Positions 1 to 13,300 are shown, counted from the first letter of the stretch. The stretch is 64,000 nt of DNA from Pyrus communis (GCF_963583255.1 NC_084816.1:9687600-9751599); one strand, 5' to 3'. Notes: a model not told the origin generated them from the letters alone. Numbers and translations are program-made.

Positions 1-660
1 ATCGTCATTTTTCTTTGATAACCGTTGAAATTTTTTGTCTCGTTACTTCATCCCAGAATGTTTGTTTTTTGCGATTTTTTTCGTATACGATCTCGAATTA
101 TATACAAACATGTTTGACGGTTGGATCGTTGAAATTAGTTTCGTAGAATTCATATAATAATTATATATATAATTATTATAGTTTTTAGGGGTGTAAAACT
201 GTTAAATTAATATATAATTATATATAATTATTATAGTTTTTAAATTAATATATATAATTATTTACTCTAAATTATAGTTATTATAGTTTTTAAATTAATA
301 CTCTAAATTATTTACTGATTTTTCTTTCATTTATACCTAATACAAGGTCAGAAAAAATTGGAATGTGTATGGTGACATAAAGGGTAATTAATTCGATTAT
401 ATGTCAAGGGACCATATATGGAATAGAAAGGAATCATATTAAGGGATGGAACTGGTTTCAATAATGTGTTTATCAAGGGACGGAACTGGCTACACAATTA
501 TGTCCATGCATAAAAAATAGTATGTGGGATTATGCATGAGACAAATCAAGTCTTTAGGGGTGTTAAATTAATATATAATTATTATAATTTTTAAGTTAAT
601 ATATATAATTATTATAGTTTTTAAAACTGTTAAATTATATATAATTATTACATATGATTC
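1..660. repeat. AT-rich flank, probably inside the CACTA element
   Basis: No gene seen. Positions 130-330 and 560-655 carry repeated variants of an AT-rich unit (TATATAATTATTATAGTTTTT and relatives), some following a short TTTAGGGGTGT block. The left CACTA terminus was not found here, so the element's left end is either outside the window or lost. The single ORF in this stretch is low-complexity and was not accepted as a gene. Confidence 0.5.
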
Positions 661-912
661 ACAACATTGCGTCAAAATATGATAATAATGCGTCGCATAA
701 AACCGACGTAAGGTTAACATTGCGTCGGAATAGGCTAAGGTTGCGTCGGTTAAAACCGACGCTAAGTCTGACACACATGACATATCCCGTCGGTTAAAAG
801 CGACAGGAAACAAGAAAAAAAAAAAAAAAAACAGAAATATAATTTTATGATACGATATCATAGCATACAAAATGAAACAAAGTCTAATTAATACAAAAAA
901 TAATTAATATAT

Positions 913-3900
913 TTATTCCCTGTCATCATCTGTTAACTCATCGTCGGTATTGGCATGATTAACGAACCCGGTAGGCAACGCTAATGATTCAAGAAAGGGA
1001 GTGTCTTCCACGCCAACCCTTGAATGGAAATTTTCATTATCAAGAATTCGATCATCCAAGTTCGGCATGGCATAATCATCAATAGCATCACTATCCTCTA
1101 ACACGTCAAATAAATCTCTTGGCTGAGTTCGAACAACTACGTGCCAATCTTTTTCAATCGTGTCCTCCACGTAAAATGCCTGTAATGCTTGTGATGCTAG
1201 TATGAAAGGATCCTCTTTAAATCCCAATTGATTGAAATTCACCATAGTAAATCCATATTGATCAGTCTTCATTCCTCGTGGACTTTCACTATTAACCCAT
1301 TCGCACTTAAATAACATCACAGCTCGACCCCTATCTCCTGCTTCAGTAGGACCACAATATTTGACCTCGAACATATCTACAACTCTGCCATAACAATTCA
1401 CTTGCCCAATTGCTCCAGGAACATTTGCAGGTACAAAGACACCACAATTTTGATTCTTATGCTTATCATCCACAGATTTTATACGAAATCTAAATCCATG
1501 AACAATGTGACTTTTGTATCTACTCACAACCCTACTAGGATAATTAGCTAGCCAATGCAAGTCTTGAGATATCAATGTGTCATTAGCATCATATCTTGAA
1601 TTCATCTGTAATAAGTATGAAAATAAAAATTGACAGAATAACTATAAACATGTTATAATTAAAATGCAAAACAATAAATAAATAATATGATTGTTATATC
1701 AACTCACATGTTGGTTGAACCATTCTGGAAATTGTTTCTTGCTTAGCTCCTTAATTTGTCGCATAGTTAACCTTTCTCGACGATGTTTAGTTTTCAAGAA
1801 TTCTTCATGTTGCCTACACAATTATGTCCAATTTAGATAATTATTTTTTCAAAGTTAAGAAAACCAATAAAACATTAAGACGTATGATTAAACGTTCTTA
1901 CCTTCTAAATGGGCTAACCTCATCACAATTATTTAGAATGTATCTATGGCACTGATCAAGAACATTTAGATCGAGCTCCACATTTTCTCCTGAACCCATA
2001 TAACATCCTTTCGAGTCAAAAATTGATAACCCACCAGATACTCCACGTCCAATACCATCTTCATTTCGGCCTCTACGGGTACGACGAGACTCAACGTCTC
2101 TAAGATACATGGAACAAAATGACAAGCACTCATCCACCAAATATGCTTCAGCAATAGAACCTTCAGGACGACCCTTATTACGAACATAGCGCTTCAGTGT
2201 TTGCAGATACCTACAATTATAAAACGAAATACAAATTATTATAATTAGTAATTAAAGTTATGACTACAATTGTAAAAAAATTATAAAAATTTATTCATTA
2301 CCGTTCAATTGGATACATCCATCTATATTGAACAGGCCCTGTAAGAGCTGCTTCATCTGCCAAGTGAACTGGGAGGTGCACCATTATATCAAAAAATGCA
2401 GGAGGGAATATTTTCTCAAGTTGACATAATGTTAAGGCAATTCTTGAATTCAGTTGCTTAAATCCTTCCTCAGACTCCTTCTTACTACATAACTGTCTGA
2501 AAATTGCACTCAACTCTAATAAAACCATAGTAACAGCTTTAGGCAAAACCGGGCGTATTGCAAGCGGGAGTAACTGCTGCATTAAAACATGGCAATCATG
2601 ACTTTTCAACCCATGTATTTTTCGTTCATTCACGTGCACACATCGCGACAGATTTGATGAATATCCATCTGGGGCTTGAATAGTAGACAATACTTTACAA
2701 AAGGCAGTTTTTTCTTCTCTTTTCAATGTGAACAATGCTGGAGGTCGAAATGTTCTATTTCCTTCTCTACGTGGGTGTTGACTATGTCTTATGTTCAAGA
2801 ATTCAAGATCTGCACGTGCCGCCAATCCATCTTTAGACTTTTCTATATCTAGTAATGTTCCCACCACACTGTCACATATATTCTTCTCGATATGCATAAC
2901 ATCAAGATTGTGTCTAATCAACAGATGCCTCCAATAAGGTAGTTCATAAAAAATCGATTTCTTCTTCCACTGACTGTTACTACTTGTACTGCTCGAAGCT
3001 CTTTTTCTGCGTTGCCCAACTGAAGCATCCTTGTTTGGTTTTCCAAAAGTAAATCTTAATGTAGAAAGTTCTTCGAGACATTGTAAACCAGTCCACTGCC
3101 TTGGTGCACTACGATGCTCTCGACGACCATTAAAAGTGATGGTTTGCCTTCGAAACCTATGATTATCTTCAAGAAAACGTCGATGCCCCATATAACAAAT
3201 CTTGCGACTCGCTGGCAAGTAAATAGATTCTTTATCATGCATGCAATGTGGACAAGCTTTATAGCCATGTGTACTCCATCCTGACAACATTCCATAAGCC
3301 GGAAAATCACTTATAGTCCATAACACGGCAGCCTTCATCGTAAAACTTTGGTTGGAATACGCATCATAAGTGGGAATGCCCACCTCCCACAACTCATTCA
3401 GCTCGTCAATCAATGGACGCATGTATACATCAATCTCTTTACCAGGACTGCGCGGTCCTGGTATTAACAAAGACAATAACAAATTTGGTTGCTTCATGCA
3501 CATCCAAGGTGGCAAATTATAAACAGAAAGCACCACAGGCCATGTGCTATGATCATTCCTCATTTTCCCAAAAGGATTAAATCCATCATTGGCTAACCCT
3601 AATCGGACATTTCGAATTTCTGATGCAAAATCCGGATATAAATGATCCAAATGCTTCCATGCGGGAGAATCTGAAGGATGTCTCATAAACTCATCCTTTG
3701 GACATTCAGTTGCATGCCATCTCATATGTTCAGCCATCTGCTTCGACATAAAAAATCGTTGCAATCATGGTTTTAAAGGAAAATACCACATAACCTTAGC
3801 TGCGACCTTTTTCCTCGAGCTATCCTCTACATTGGTAATTTTATACCTTGATTTACCACAAACTGAGCACATGGTCAAATCTGAAGTATCTTTCCAATAG

Positions 3901-4568
3901 ATCATGCAATCATTGGGACATGCATCAATTTTCACATACGACAGCCCCAAGTCATTTATAAGTTTTTTTGCCTTATAACAGGATTCAGGCAAACAATCCC
4001 CTTCAGGCAACATTCTTTTAATTAACTCCAGTAAAGTGGTGAAGATCTCGTCAGGCATTCCCGCTAAATACTTGATCTGATACAATCTTACAACTGCTTC
4101 CAATTTCTTAAACTCCTTACAACCTGGCCACAAATCTTGATCTGCCTCTTCAAGCAACTTAAAAAAAGTCTGCACCTCTTCTGGACGCCCTTCCCCAATA
4201 GGGGGTTCAGTAGATGGCCCAACACCTTCTTCTGTTAATGGTTAGACAAATACATCATTAAGAAAATCATGCATGCCAATCACCTCATCTCCTGTTTCTT
4301 CTTCTCCAATTCCCACATTTTGCTCTCCAATGTTTTGCTCGCCATGATGTCGCCAACAAGCGTTTTTATAATCTTTATCCATATCATACAATATGAGATG
4401 TTCAACAATGGTGTTCCTAACAAAAGTATATCGATTACAACATCTTTTGCAAGGACATCTAAACTTATCAGGACCAACACCATTTGCAACTGCTTGATCC
4501 AAAAACAAATTAATTCCAGTTGTATACGCTTCAAAATTGCGGGGTATTGTCAACCAACTCTTGTCCAT
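913..4568 (-). pseudogene. CACTA transposase (TNP2-like), interrupted
   Basis: This encodes the transposase that cuts and joins CACTA termini. Read from the minus strand: 4568-4242 is the transposase-associated zinc-binding domain (MDKSWL start, CPCKRC motif); 4175-2302 is the TNP2 catalytic region followed by a DUF4218-type segment; spliced exons lie at 2210-1902 and 1813-1708; 1605-913 is the C-terminal DUF4216-type domain (GRVVDMFEVKYCGP). GT/AG borders are visible at each join. Two in-frame stops break it, TAA at about 4242 and TGA at about 3765, with the reading frame otherwise continuous across both. The domain order matches autonomous plant CACTA elements, so this copy was once competent and is now probably non-autonomous. 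It is unlikely to be a host gene. Confidence 0.85.
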
Positions 4569-4569
4569 A

Positions 4570-5960
4570 TTTTACCACTTTACGAAGGTAAAATATTACG
4601 TTGACACTAAGATGCCTACAATCTTTCAATCCCTATCATGTAGGCATAACTATCAAAATTTTCAATTTCTATCTTTCACCCCTCGAACTCTATCACGATT
4701 GCAATCTTTTAATTTTCAACACCTATTATAGTAAAAACAAATTAAAATAACAACAAAAAGTTATCAAAATTATGCTCATCTAATCCATTCTAATAAATAA
4801 CAACCAAAAGTTATCAAACTTATCAAAATAACAACAAATTTAAATAACAATTAGAGTGCAAAAAAAATTAATTAATATATTCTTATATTCCTAAATATTA
4901 TAAGTTTAGGTTATATTCTTATATGAAAGGTTATATTCTTATATGAAAGGATATTCTTATATTATAAGTTTAGGTTATATTCTTATGAAGGGTTATATTC
5001 TTATATTCTTATATTCCTAAATATTATAAGTTTAGGTTATATTCTTATGAAGGGTTATATTCTTATATTCTTATATTCCTAAATATTATAAGTATAGGTT
5101 ATATTCTTATTAGAGTGCAAAAAAAAAAAAAAAATTAACATAATATATTCTTATATTACTCAATATTATAAGTTTATGTTATATTTAATATTGTTAATTT
5201 AACATAAATGCTTATAAATATTATTCATTCCATTTTCTCATAACAATTCAAATTATGTTCATCTAATCCATTCTAGTAAATAACAACAAAAAATTATCAA
5301 AATAACAACAAATTAAAATAACAATTAGAGTGCAAAAAAAAAAAATTAACATAATATATTCTTATATTACTCAATATTATAAGTTTATGTTATATTTAAT
5401 ATTGTTAATTTAACATAAATGCTTATAAATATTATTCATTCCATTTTCTCATAACAATTCAAATTATGTTCATCTAATCCATTCTAGTAAATAACAACAA
5501 AAAATTATCAAAATAACAACAAATTAAAATAACAATTAGAGTGACAAAATTAATTAATTCGACTAAATTTTTATTAATTTAACAAAAATAGTAGAATTTT
5601 ATCTAAGTGCTTAAATTATAATTTTTAAATAAATAAACTTGTGTATTATACAATTTAAAAATTAAAGAAGTTAGTGATACATACCTGATTTGTTGAAGAA
5701 TTTCGACGTCAACAATTCTTTATGTACTCAACCAACTCAAATAAATTTCCTATAAAAATAAATTGTAACTAAAAATTAAACATAAGAGGAGAAAATAAAA
5801 ATATTATAAGCAAGAAAAACTTACTGTTGTGAAGAGGAACAAATGAAGTTTGAAAACCAAAGGAGAAAGCTGAAAGAGAGAGAACACGGGAGACTTTGTA
5901 AAAATTGGAAGAACGAATAAGAGTGCAAGAGAAGAAAAAGAAAACACGGGGGAGAGATAT
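4570..5960. repeat. AT-rich tandem repeats inside the CACTA element
   Basis: No gene seen. 4870-5110 holds many short repeats of TTATATTCTTATATTCC type. A unit of about 213 bp starting TAGAGTGCAAAA is tandemly duplicated (5111-5325 and 5326-5536, with a third start at 5537). This is the leader or promoter side of the transposase gene. Confidence 0.8.
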
Positions 5961-6342
5961 AAAGACCATCAATGTGTCGCTTACAAACGACACTGGTTTT
6001 CAAAATATATGTCGCTCAAAACCGACGCAGGATTTAAAATATTAAAAACAATAATTAGTGTCGCCTAGAAGCGACACCCATAGTTTATGTCGCTTAAAAG
6101 CGACACTGTTTTATTTAAAGCGACGCCAGTACTTAAAAATATTAAAATATATGTCGGTTATAAGCGACACTAAATTTTTACGTCGGTTTAAAAGCGACAG
6201 AGAAATTTTATGGCGCTTATAAGCGACAGTAAATACGACGTCATCTTCAGTGAGTATCGCAAATCTCTTTTTCGCCACTATATAATATTAAACCGACGCA
6301 ACAACTGACACTATTAGGTCCTTTTGTAGTAGTGTAATTTGA

Positions 6343-8854
6343 ATGGCTTACAGGAGGGACCGAGAGTTCAAGGTCACTCTCAAATTGGCTAGCAAACCCG
6401 ACCTGCATCAGCTGCAACAGTTCCTACGAAGCCATCAACATATGTCGCCTCAAGACGTATTTCAAGTTCTGAATGTTGTTCTTAGGGCCACTACTTCTGA
6501 AAAGTAAAAGTCTTTATTTGGCATAAGGGCATAAGATTTATTTTCTCCTTGTATGTGTTGTTTCCTCACTAAGACTGTAGTAATTTCTATCATAGGTACA
6601 CTGTTGTTGGGAGGTCTTTTTTGGCCAGGGAGCTTGGGTAGACAGGTGATTTTGTTGAGGGTCTGGAATGCTGGAGAGGCTTTTATCAGAGTCTAAGGCT
6701 GACGCAGTCTGGGCTTTCGCTCAATATAGGTTATGCATTGACCAAAATTTCCATGTTCTAATAGTCATATGAAGTTACGTAACATGAGTGTTGTGACCAG
6801 AGTTGATTATCATTTTGCCTGATGTCACTCCATCATATGGTGAGTAGCAATCTAAGAACATTTTATTTCAAGAAAATCATGTTTAAAATCTGACATATTA
6901 AATGCTTTCAGGTATGATAAAACGAATCTGTGAAACTGAGTTAGGAATTGTATCTCAGTGCTGTCGGCCTAGGGCAGAATCAAAGCTCAGAAAACAATAC
7001 CTAGAAAATTTGTCACTCAAGATAAATGTGAAGGTTCGTTTTTTTTGTATTGTCCGTCGCATTACTTGTTGCGTTTGTTCTTTATGTATTGCCTCTCACA
7101 TTACTTACTGTCTTCTATTAGCATTGAAATATTGATACAACATTTAAAACTTTTGTAGGTTGGTGGAAGGAACACTGTCCTAACAGACGCCATTCAAAGA
7201 AGGATTCCTCTGGTTAGCGACATTCCCACAATCATCTTTGGTGCGGATGTTACCCATCCGCAACCTGAAAATTGCAACCGTCCGTCAGTTGCAGCTGTAA
7301 GTTTCTGTCTTCTATTTTGATTTCATTTTAATTAAAAATGCATAATGTGCTAACCTGTTAATTTATACTTTCAGGTGGTGGCGTCCATGGATTGGCCAGA
7401 GGTCACTATGTACCGAGGAATTGTTTCTGCACAGGCTCACCGTGAAGAAATAATCCAAGATCCTTATAGTATTAAACAGGACCCTAGCAGAGGTCTGGTT
7501 GTTGGAGGAATGATCAGGTAATTGGGTCAACATGCACCTTCTTTTGTTATTGTTTCGATTTTTTTTTATAAATAATAGTAGTGAGTGTATTTTCTTAACA
7601 TGATTATTTTCATTATGCTAGGGAGCATTTAATAGCATTTCGACAAGCAACTGGCCTAAAACCAAAGAGAATTATCTACTTCAGGTAATAATTGTTTGTT
7701 ATGTGGTAAATGAAAATTACACAACACTCCGCTAATATTTGCTTTGATGTTTGTTTGAAAGAGATGGAGTTTGTGAAGGGCAATTTAGTCAAGTTCTGCT
7801 GTATGAAATGGATTCTATAAGAAAGGTATGCTGACTGCTTGAATTCTAGAATTATTTTATAAGACAAGCGACTTTATCTAATGTGTGTTACTATATTTTC
7901 AGGCTTGTCAATCGCTTCAGGAGGGATATCTACCACCGGTTACTTTTGTTGTGGTACAGAAAAGGCATCATACTCGCTTGTTCCCTACTGATTATCGGAA
8001 GACTGATCAGAGTGGCAATATTCAACCAGGTTACAAATTTAGATGCATTGAGATATATTAATTTGATTCTTTTCCGTTTTGCGCATTAAACTCTCTCTTT
8101 ATGTTGTCTAGGCACCGTCATTGACACCCAGATTTGTCATCCGACGGAGTTTGACTTCTATCTCAACAGTCATGCTGGCATTCAGGTACTATTTGTGTTG
8201 TGGATTTATATGTGCCAATTCCCTTTTTTGCGGTAGTTTCAGTGCCCTCTTCTGAGGATGTATATGTTATATTCACTGCTAAATATGATGCCATTTTCTG
8301 TTGTGCTAAAGTTTGGATTGTTATCTTCTGTTCGCATAGGGAACTAGCAGGCCTGCACATTACCATGTCTTATTTGATGAGAACAAATTCTCCCCTGATG
8401 CCTTGCAAATGCTAACGAACAACCTATGCTATACGTAAGCAGGCAATAATTTCAGTTCTTTCTCTGGCTTTTACATTTGTACAATGCCAATTCGAAGATA
8501 ACATTTTGTTTGCTAACTTTCTAATTGTTTGGCATGTGAATTTTCAGGTATGCAAGGTGCACTCGCTCAGTTTCCATTGGTATGTAATTGAGTTGGATTT
8601 GTATATATGTTTTCGGAAATTATGCTTTTTCCTGGTTGCACCACTGATGTTTCTGTTTTTTTCATGCAGTTCCTCCTGCATACTATGCTTATTTGGCTGC
8701 CTTCCGTGGACAATACTACATTAAGGGTGAGTATTCTAATGGAGATTCTAATACCGGATCTACGGTTGGGGGTGCCGGGGGTGCTGATGGTGTGAGGTTC
8801 CGTGCTCTTTCAGAGATCAAGGAAAATGTGAAGGAAGTCATGTTCTATTGCTAA
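6343..8854 (+). pseudogene. AGO5-like Argonaute copy 1, PAZ-less, MID-PIWI half readable
   Basis: Argonautes bind small RNAs and silence targets. The exon at 6343-6503 reads as the N-terminal/DUF1785 linker (REFKVTLKLASKPDLHQLQQ). The exon at 6596-6728 continues it (WRGFYQS, GLSLNI) but contains TAG at 6639-6641. The next recognisable coding sequence is the end of a MID exon (6800-6839), so the PAZ and L2 exons are missing. After that come well-spliced MID/PIWI exons at 6912-7033, 7159-7296, 7374-7517, 7622-7684, 7762-7825, 7903-8029, 8112-8185, 8340-8434, 8548-8579 and 8670-8854, ending KEVMFYC-stop. Catalytic tetrad positions look retained: GADVTHP, REHLIAF, FRDGVCEGQF and [23 protein letters not shown] and IREHLIAFRQATG favour the AGO5 clade. 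The CACTA element abuts its 5' side. Confidence 0.85.
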
Positions 8855-9420
8855 ATCAGGCTTAAGGTCCGTTTTGTCACTGGTGGTGTTTAGTTTCTAG
8901 TAGTCGTGTTTTGTCAAGGTCCATTTTGTCGAGGTTGTATGAACTAAAGTTGTACAAGACTCTAATCTTATCCGTGATGGTAGTTTTGTGTCCTATGAGG
9001 GGCTTATGAAACTAGTTTTGTGTCCTATGGAGGCTTATGAAACTAGTTTTGTAGGTCGGTCCGTAACCCTTGCGTTCGGGCTAGATCCGTCCCTTGCACA
9101 AATCCCATGGGTCTTGCATGTTAGGCAAGGTTTGTAGCTTGGTGTACTATAATAGAAGTTTGTGATTAGTTTGAGTGGTGCCTTTGTAGGGCCTTTGTTA
9201 GGCCTTGAGGCTCACAATCAAAGCTAATACGAGTCTGAGCGTGCTATTGTTATCTTTGTATAACAGATTGTCTTGTTAGTTATGTAAATAGGTCAATTAC
9301 TTGCGCCACAAGTTATTTCGACTTCTTAGTTCGATCGGATTGTTCACAGATGTCCTTTTCTTGCCTTGTAAACAAGGACTTTTATCTTATAAATGTGTAT
9401 GTCCAAGTAAGGGGAGTTCA
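8855..9420. other. 3' flank of AGO copy 1 with short tandem duplications
   Basis: No further gene seen. The first part resembles the 3' UTR of AGO copy 2 (shared TTTCTAGTAGT, AGACTCTA and TCATCCGTGATGG-type blocks). At about 8983-9052 a unit reading AGTTTTGTGTCCTATG..GGCTTATGAAACT is repeated about twice, with a partial third copy. Confidence 0.5.
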
Positions 9421-10378
9421 AGGCCCTTCAACAAAGAAGCCAGATTAATGAACATTGACAAGATTAACCAAAGATGAGACTTGAACAAAAGTGCTTGAAA
9501 ATAGCATGGGATCTAATGAAAAATGCATAAATAACAGATCTACTTTATTTAAGTGCAAATAAAGGAGATTCGGGCAAGATTACAACCTTGTGTTTTACAA
9601 CCTTTTGCAACCACTTCTCCTTGTATTTTACAGAGGTTGAAGACTTGGAAAATGAAATATAAGCTAGGCTCACTAATAGGATTCAATACTACAACACAAA
9701 GGAAGATAGCAGAGCTTCTAAAACTGACAAAAGATTACTTTATATGGTGGTCCTACAAAGGTGAATGCTGAACAAACTAAAGCTTTATGATATGGAGTTG
9801 TTGGAATGCAGAGTTGAGTGTAGTTGTTTAATTGGTTGAGAGAGAGTTATGCTTGCTTTGTTTACTACTTTTATAGACTTCTTAGACTGAATGCCAAGTT
9901 TTCCCCTCCAGAGAGAGCTTTTGGAGTAAGGCGAGTCATCATTTTCTTTTGTTATTTACCCACCCATGTCACAGAAAAACACCTTTTGCCGGAGGTAAGC
10001 TGCCCCCTGTCACTTGTCACTTCCATTATAAGGTTGCTGCCGCCAGAAATGGTTTTTAAATCCGTCTTAGGCCTGTGCTTCAATCAACCTAGAGTCAAGA
10101 GGCTTTTGCAAGCTTGGGCCTTCCATATGTTAAGCCCATTATTAATTATTTCAGCCCAAACTGTGCCCCCTTTAATCATTATTAAGTCTGCTAATCAAGA
10201 TATTGATAATGATTAGAATTGAATGTTTTCCATAACTGGGTATCAGCGCCAATTACCTTAGCCATTTTTTAATAAACCCTTGCATTAACCCACAACTTTT
10301 AAACGTTAACTAACTGCTTGTTACATAACACCCACTTTACTATTTTGGGGGCAACATCTTCCATAATCTTGATTTCTA
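9421..10378. other. possible left LTR zone of the gypsy element, boundaries unresolved
   Basis: This stretch lies between the AGO copy 1 flank and the antisense ORF of the gypsy element, where the element's 3' LTR (minus orientation) would be expected. No partner repeat was recognised at the other end of the element, so an LTR cannot be delimited. Short ORFs at 9553-9771 and 9824-10216 match nothing recognised. Confidence 0.3.
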
Positions 10379-13300
10379 GTGCAAACAAACTTTCCCAAAT
10401 TCTCAACTGCTTTTCAACTTAGATCTAGTTGCCTTCTCCATTCTCCAATTTCAACAGTGGCTCCCAAATCTCATTTTGCCTACGAGTTTGGAGAGGGCAT
10501 CGTCAATCTCCGCCGTCGTCTAAACGACCTTCAACTCTCTATCTTCTTTGAAGAAGTGGAGTACACTTACTAGGACCTGCCTAGACCTCCAGGGTTCCAA
10601 TTGTTGTGGAAAACAACATGTCTGCTAATGAGTGGCTTACCCCTAACCCCTATGAAGCTGAGTAGGGCATTTATGCTGCAAAGTGGTTAAGCTTTAAGAA
10701 GGGCTTTCCTTCCATGATTGACACAGCTTGATCGAAGTGGGTGGACGAAATGGAGCCCATCTGGAAGAAGAAGTGGATGGCAAATGATATCTACGAGCTA
10801 ATTATGATGTCCAAGGTTACTGTCTCCATCAAACATGAGCTCATTTCAATAGCTTTTTTCTTCTGGAACACCATGACCAATACCTTCGACTTCAGAATGG
10901 GTCATATGTCTCCCACCATTCTGGATACGGCTTAGGCCTTCGGTTTAAGGCCATCGGGCAGGTATACGGACATCATACATGACTGGTTAACACCCTCATG
11001 TTCTGCCGCTGAAGGCTTAGAGACTTCCCAGTCTGTCACCAATTTGGAGTACAACCTTACTACCCTCAAGGCTTATAAGACCTCCTTCGCGGGCTTCATC
11101 CTATTCGCCCATAAGATGTTCAACCCGAGTTCCCCCACTACTAACCCAGCTCAGGAGCACATTTACTTCCTCTTCTACTTGTTGAACAAGCATGTGTTTC
11201 CCAACAAATCCAAAATAGTGAAGTTGGAGTGGATCCCTCTGGTGGAGGCTCTACACTCCTTTGATGACGTTGTCACTGGCCCCTTCATTCTAGCACATCT
11301 CTACCATATCCTCTATGAGATAACAAAGGGCCAGCCCTTCGAGACCAATATCAATCGAGCTACCTGGATGGTGCATCTCTGGCTCCAATGGTACTTCCCA
11401 AAGTTTCGAGCTCTAAACTTGGAGTTTCTAGAAGAAGTGGCTTCAACCCGAATTTTGGCAACCGCTCCTCCCACCAACCACTTAACTTTGGCATGTCTCT
11501 ACTTCTTCAGAGTTTACAAGACTCGAGCTGATCTTGAGTGGGGTGCCTCTGTGCTTAGGAGTTACCATTGGTTCTCAGATCACCTCTTCCAAGAGTTCTT
11601 TGGTGAGGATGCCAACAACTTTTACAAGGAGAAATTCATTAGCTGTATCCAACAAAGGGACCTAGCCTGGGGAGTCATAAGTGACCGAGTGAGCTATGAA
11701 CGTGGGCTAGAAGTCTACCACCCCAACTTCTGTGGTAGACAATTGGGGTTTAGACAAGTAATCCCAGTTCCCTTTTTTGATTCAGTCCAATGTGGGACTT
11801 CCTATCACCTTCATTTTCCTCTAGAGGCTATATTTCAGGTGAGCAGGCACAGCCTGGAGGTGATGACAAAGATAGCCCATAAACATGTAGCTCTCAACTT
11901 CGAGTGCACTACTTTGTTCACTACTTGGTAGGAAGCCAAGTGGTGCAAAAAGTATAATGGAGACATTAGAAAAGCCCATGATAGGTTCTTGGAGCAAGTG
12001 TTTTTCAAATCCTTGCCCAAGAAAAAAGAGTTTCATAGCTTGAAGAGGCCATCAACGACAAAAACCAACTTCTGCTGATAGTCGTGATTGCTAACTCTTT
12101 CTCTAATTTATTATCCCGCATTGTTGTCTCTTTCTCTAATTTATTATCCCATAGTCGTGATTGCTAACTCTTTCTTTAATCTTGCAGCCTAAGGCACTCT
12201 TGGTGAAGCAAAGGTTGGGCAAGAAAAAGAGGCTGCTGATGCATTGGTCCTTTAAGAAGCTGCTGTAGATGTGGCTAGGCAAGAAGGAAGCTCCAACCAT
12301 ACGCTTGAGGATACTGAAAATATTTATGCAATGTTAAATGACTCAGAGACAGAGGCTGGGCCTGAAGCTAAAACTAGGGCTTATTCTCGGGCAAGACCTA
12401 ACAATTGGAGTCTTCTGATTCTGAGCTCCAGAAGGGGTCCAAGGCTAAGCATGACTTCTCTACTCCCAAAGATACTCCTACTAAGAAGATGACCAGGTCT
12501 CAGACTTCCCAAGTCTCTCAGGCTCTTCATGCCCTTCCAGTTGAAGCGGGTAGGAAAAAACAGAAGCCTGCCAGTAAGTGATTCAAACTTGATTTTTCTT
12601 CATCTAGTCTTTTTCTCTTAAATTTTGAGCTAAACATGTTCTTTCTTGTAATTAGGACTTGTTGTTAGCAAGAAGCCTAATTCTCTTTCTAAAGATATGA
12701 AAGCAAGTGAGGAGGAGGACCAAAGTGATATAGAGGTCATCTCCAAGACCTTGGAGAAGTTGAAGGTAATTCTCTCAAACTGTTAATACTTAATTATTAT
12801 TTCTAAAGTTAACTTCTTGTACTAAATTAGTTCTATTGTTCTTCATTGTAGGCTTCCAAAGCATAAGGGGCTTCATAGGCCAAACCTTCTTCATCTCCAG
12901 CCTGACCTGTACGCATTCCTCCTTCTCGGGCTAAGCCCTCAGTCGGGCGAACACCAACTCATTTTTCTCTTCCCATTTCTCCAGTAATAATGGTGACCCT
13001 CACTTCCTAATTTGATCCCACAACTGGGGAAATGGTCCATTTCGTGTAAGTTTTCTTCCTTGAGCAATTTTAAGCTTTATTAATATCTTTTATTTTTAAA
13101 CTTATGTTTTTCTTTTTGCCTTTTGCCAGCCTTTTCCTTTGCTAGAGGTTACCACCCTTCCAGAGCCAGCATTTGGGGAGCCTATAATTACTAAGATACA
13201 TGTTGTCTCAGATGTGACTATACCCAAGGCTTTCCAAGCTTTAACTCCAGCAGGCTAGCCAGCTTCCTCCAAAGCAACTGCAGCAACCAACCCTCATCGT

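Larger units (their letters stand above)
660..6334 (-). mobile_element. CACTA (En/Spm, CMC) DNA transposon, right end present
   Basis: The right border is the canonical CACTA terminus: read on the minus strand it begins CACTACTACAAAAGGACC, ending at 6334 on the plus strand. Inside it, 5960-6300 carries a run of short palindromic subterminal motifs of the form GTCGCTTNNAAGCGAC. Similar GTCGGTTAAAACCGAC motifs recur at 660-815, beyond the last transposase exon. The element encodes a TNP2-type transposase on the minus strand. No separate TNPA-like gene was recognised between 4570 and 5960; that part is AT-rich and repetitive. The left terminal CACTA sequence is not visible in the window. Confidence 0.85.

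Noticed and set aside
568..870. 100-residue ORF on the minus strand
   Set aside because: Low complexity (poly-Phe and Ile/Tyr runs) from AT repeats and a T tract; overlaps CACTA subterminal motifs.
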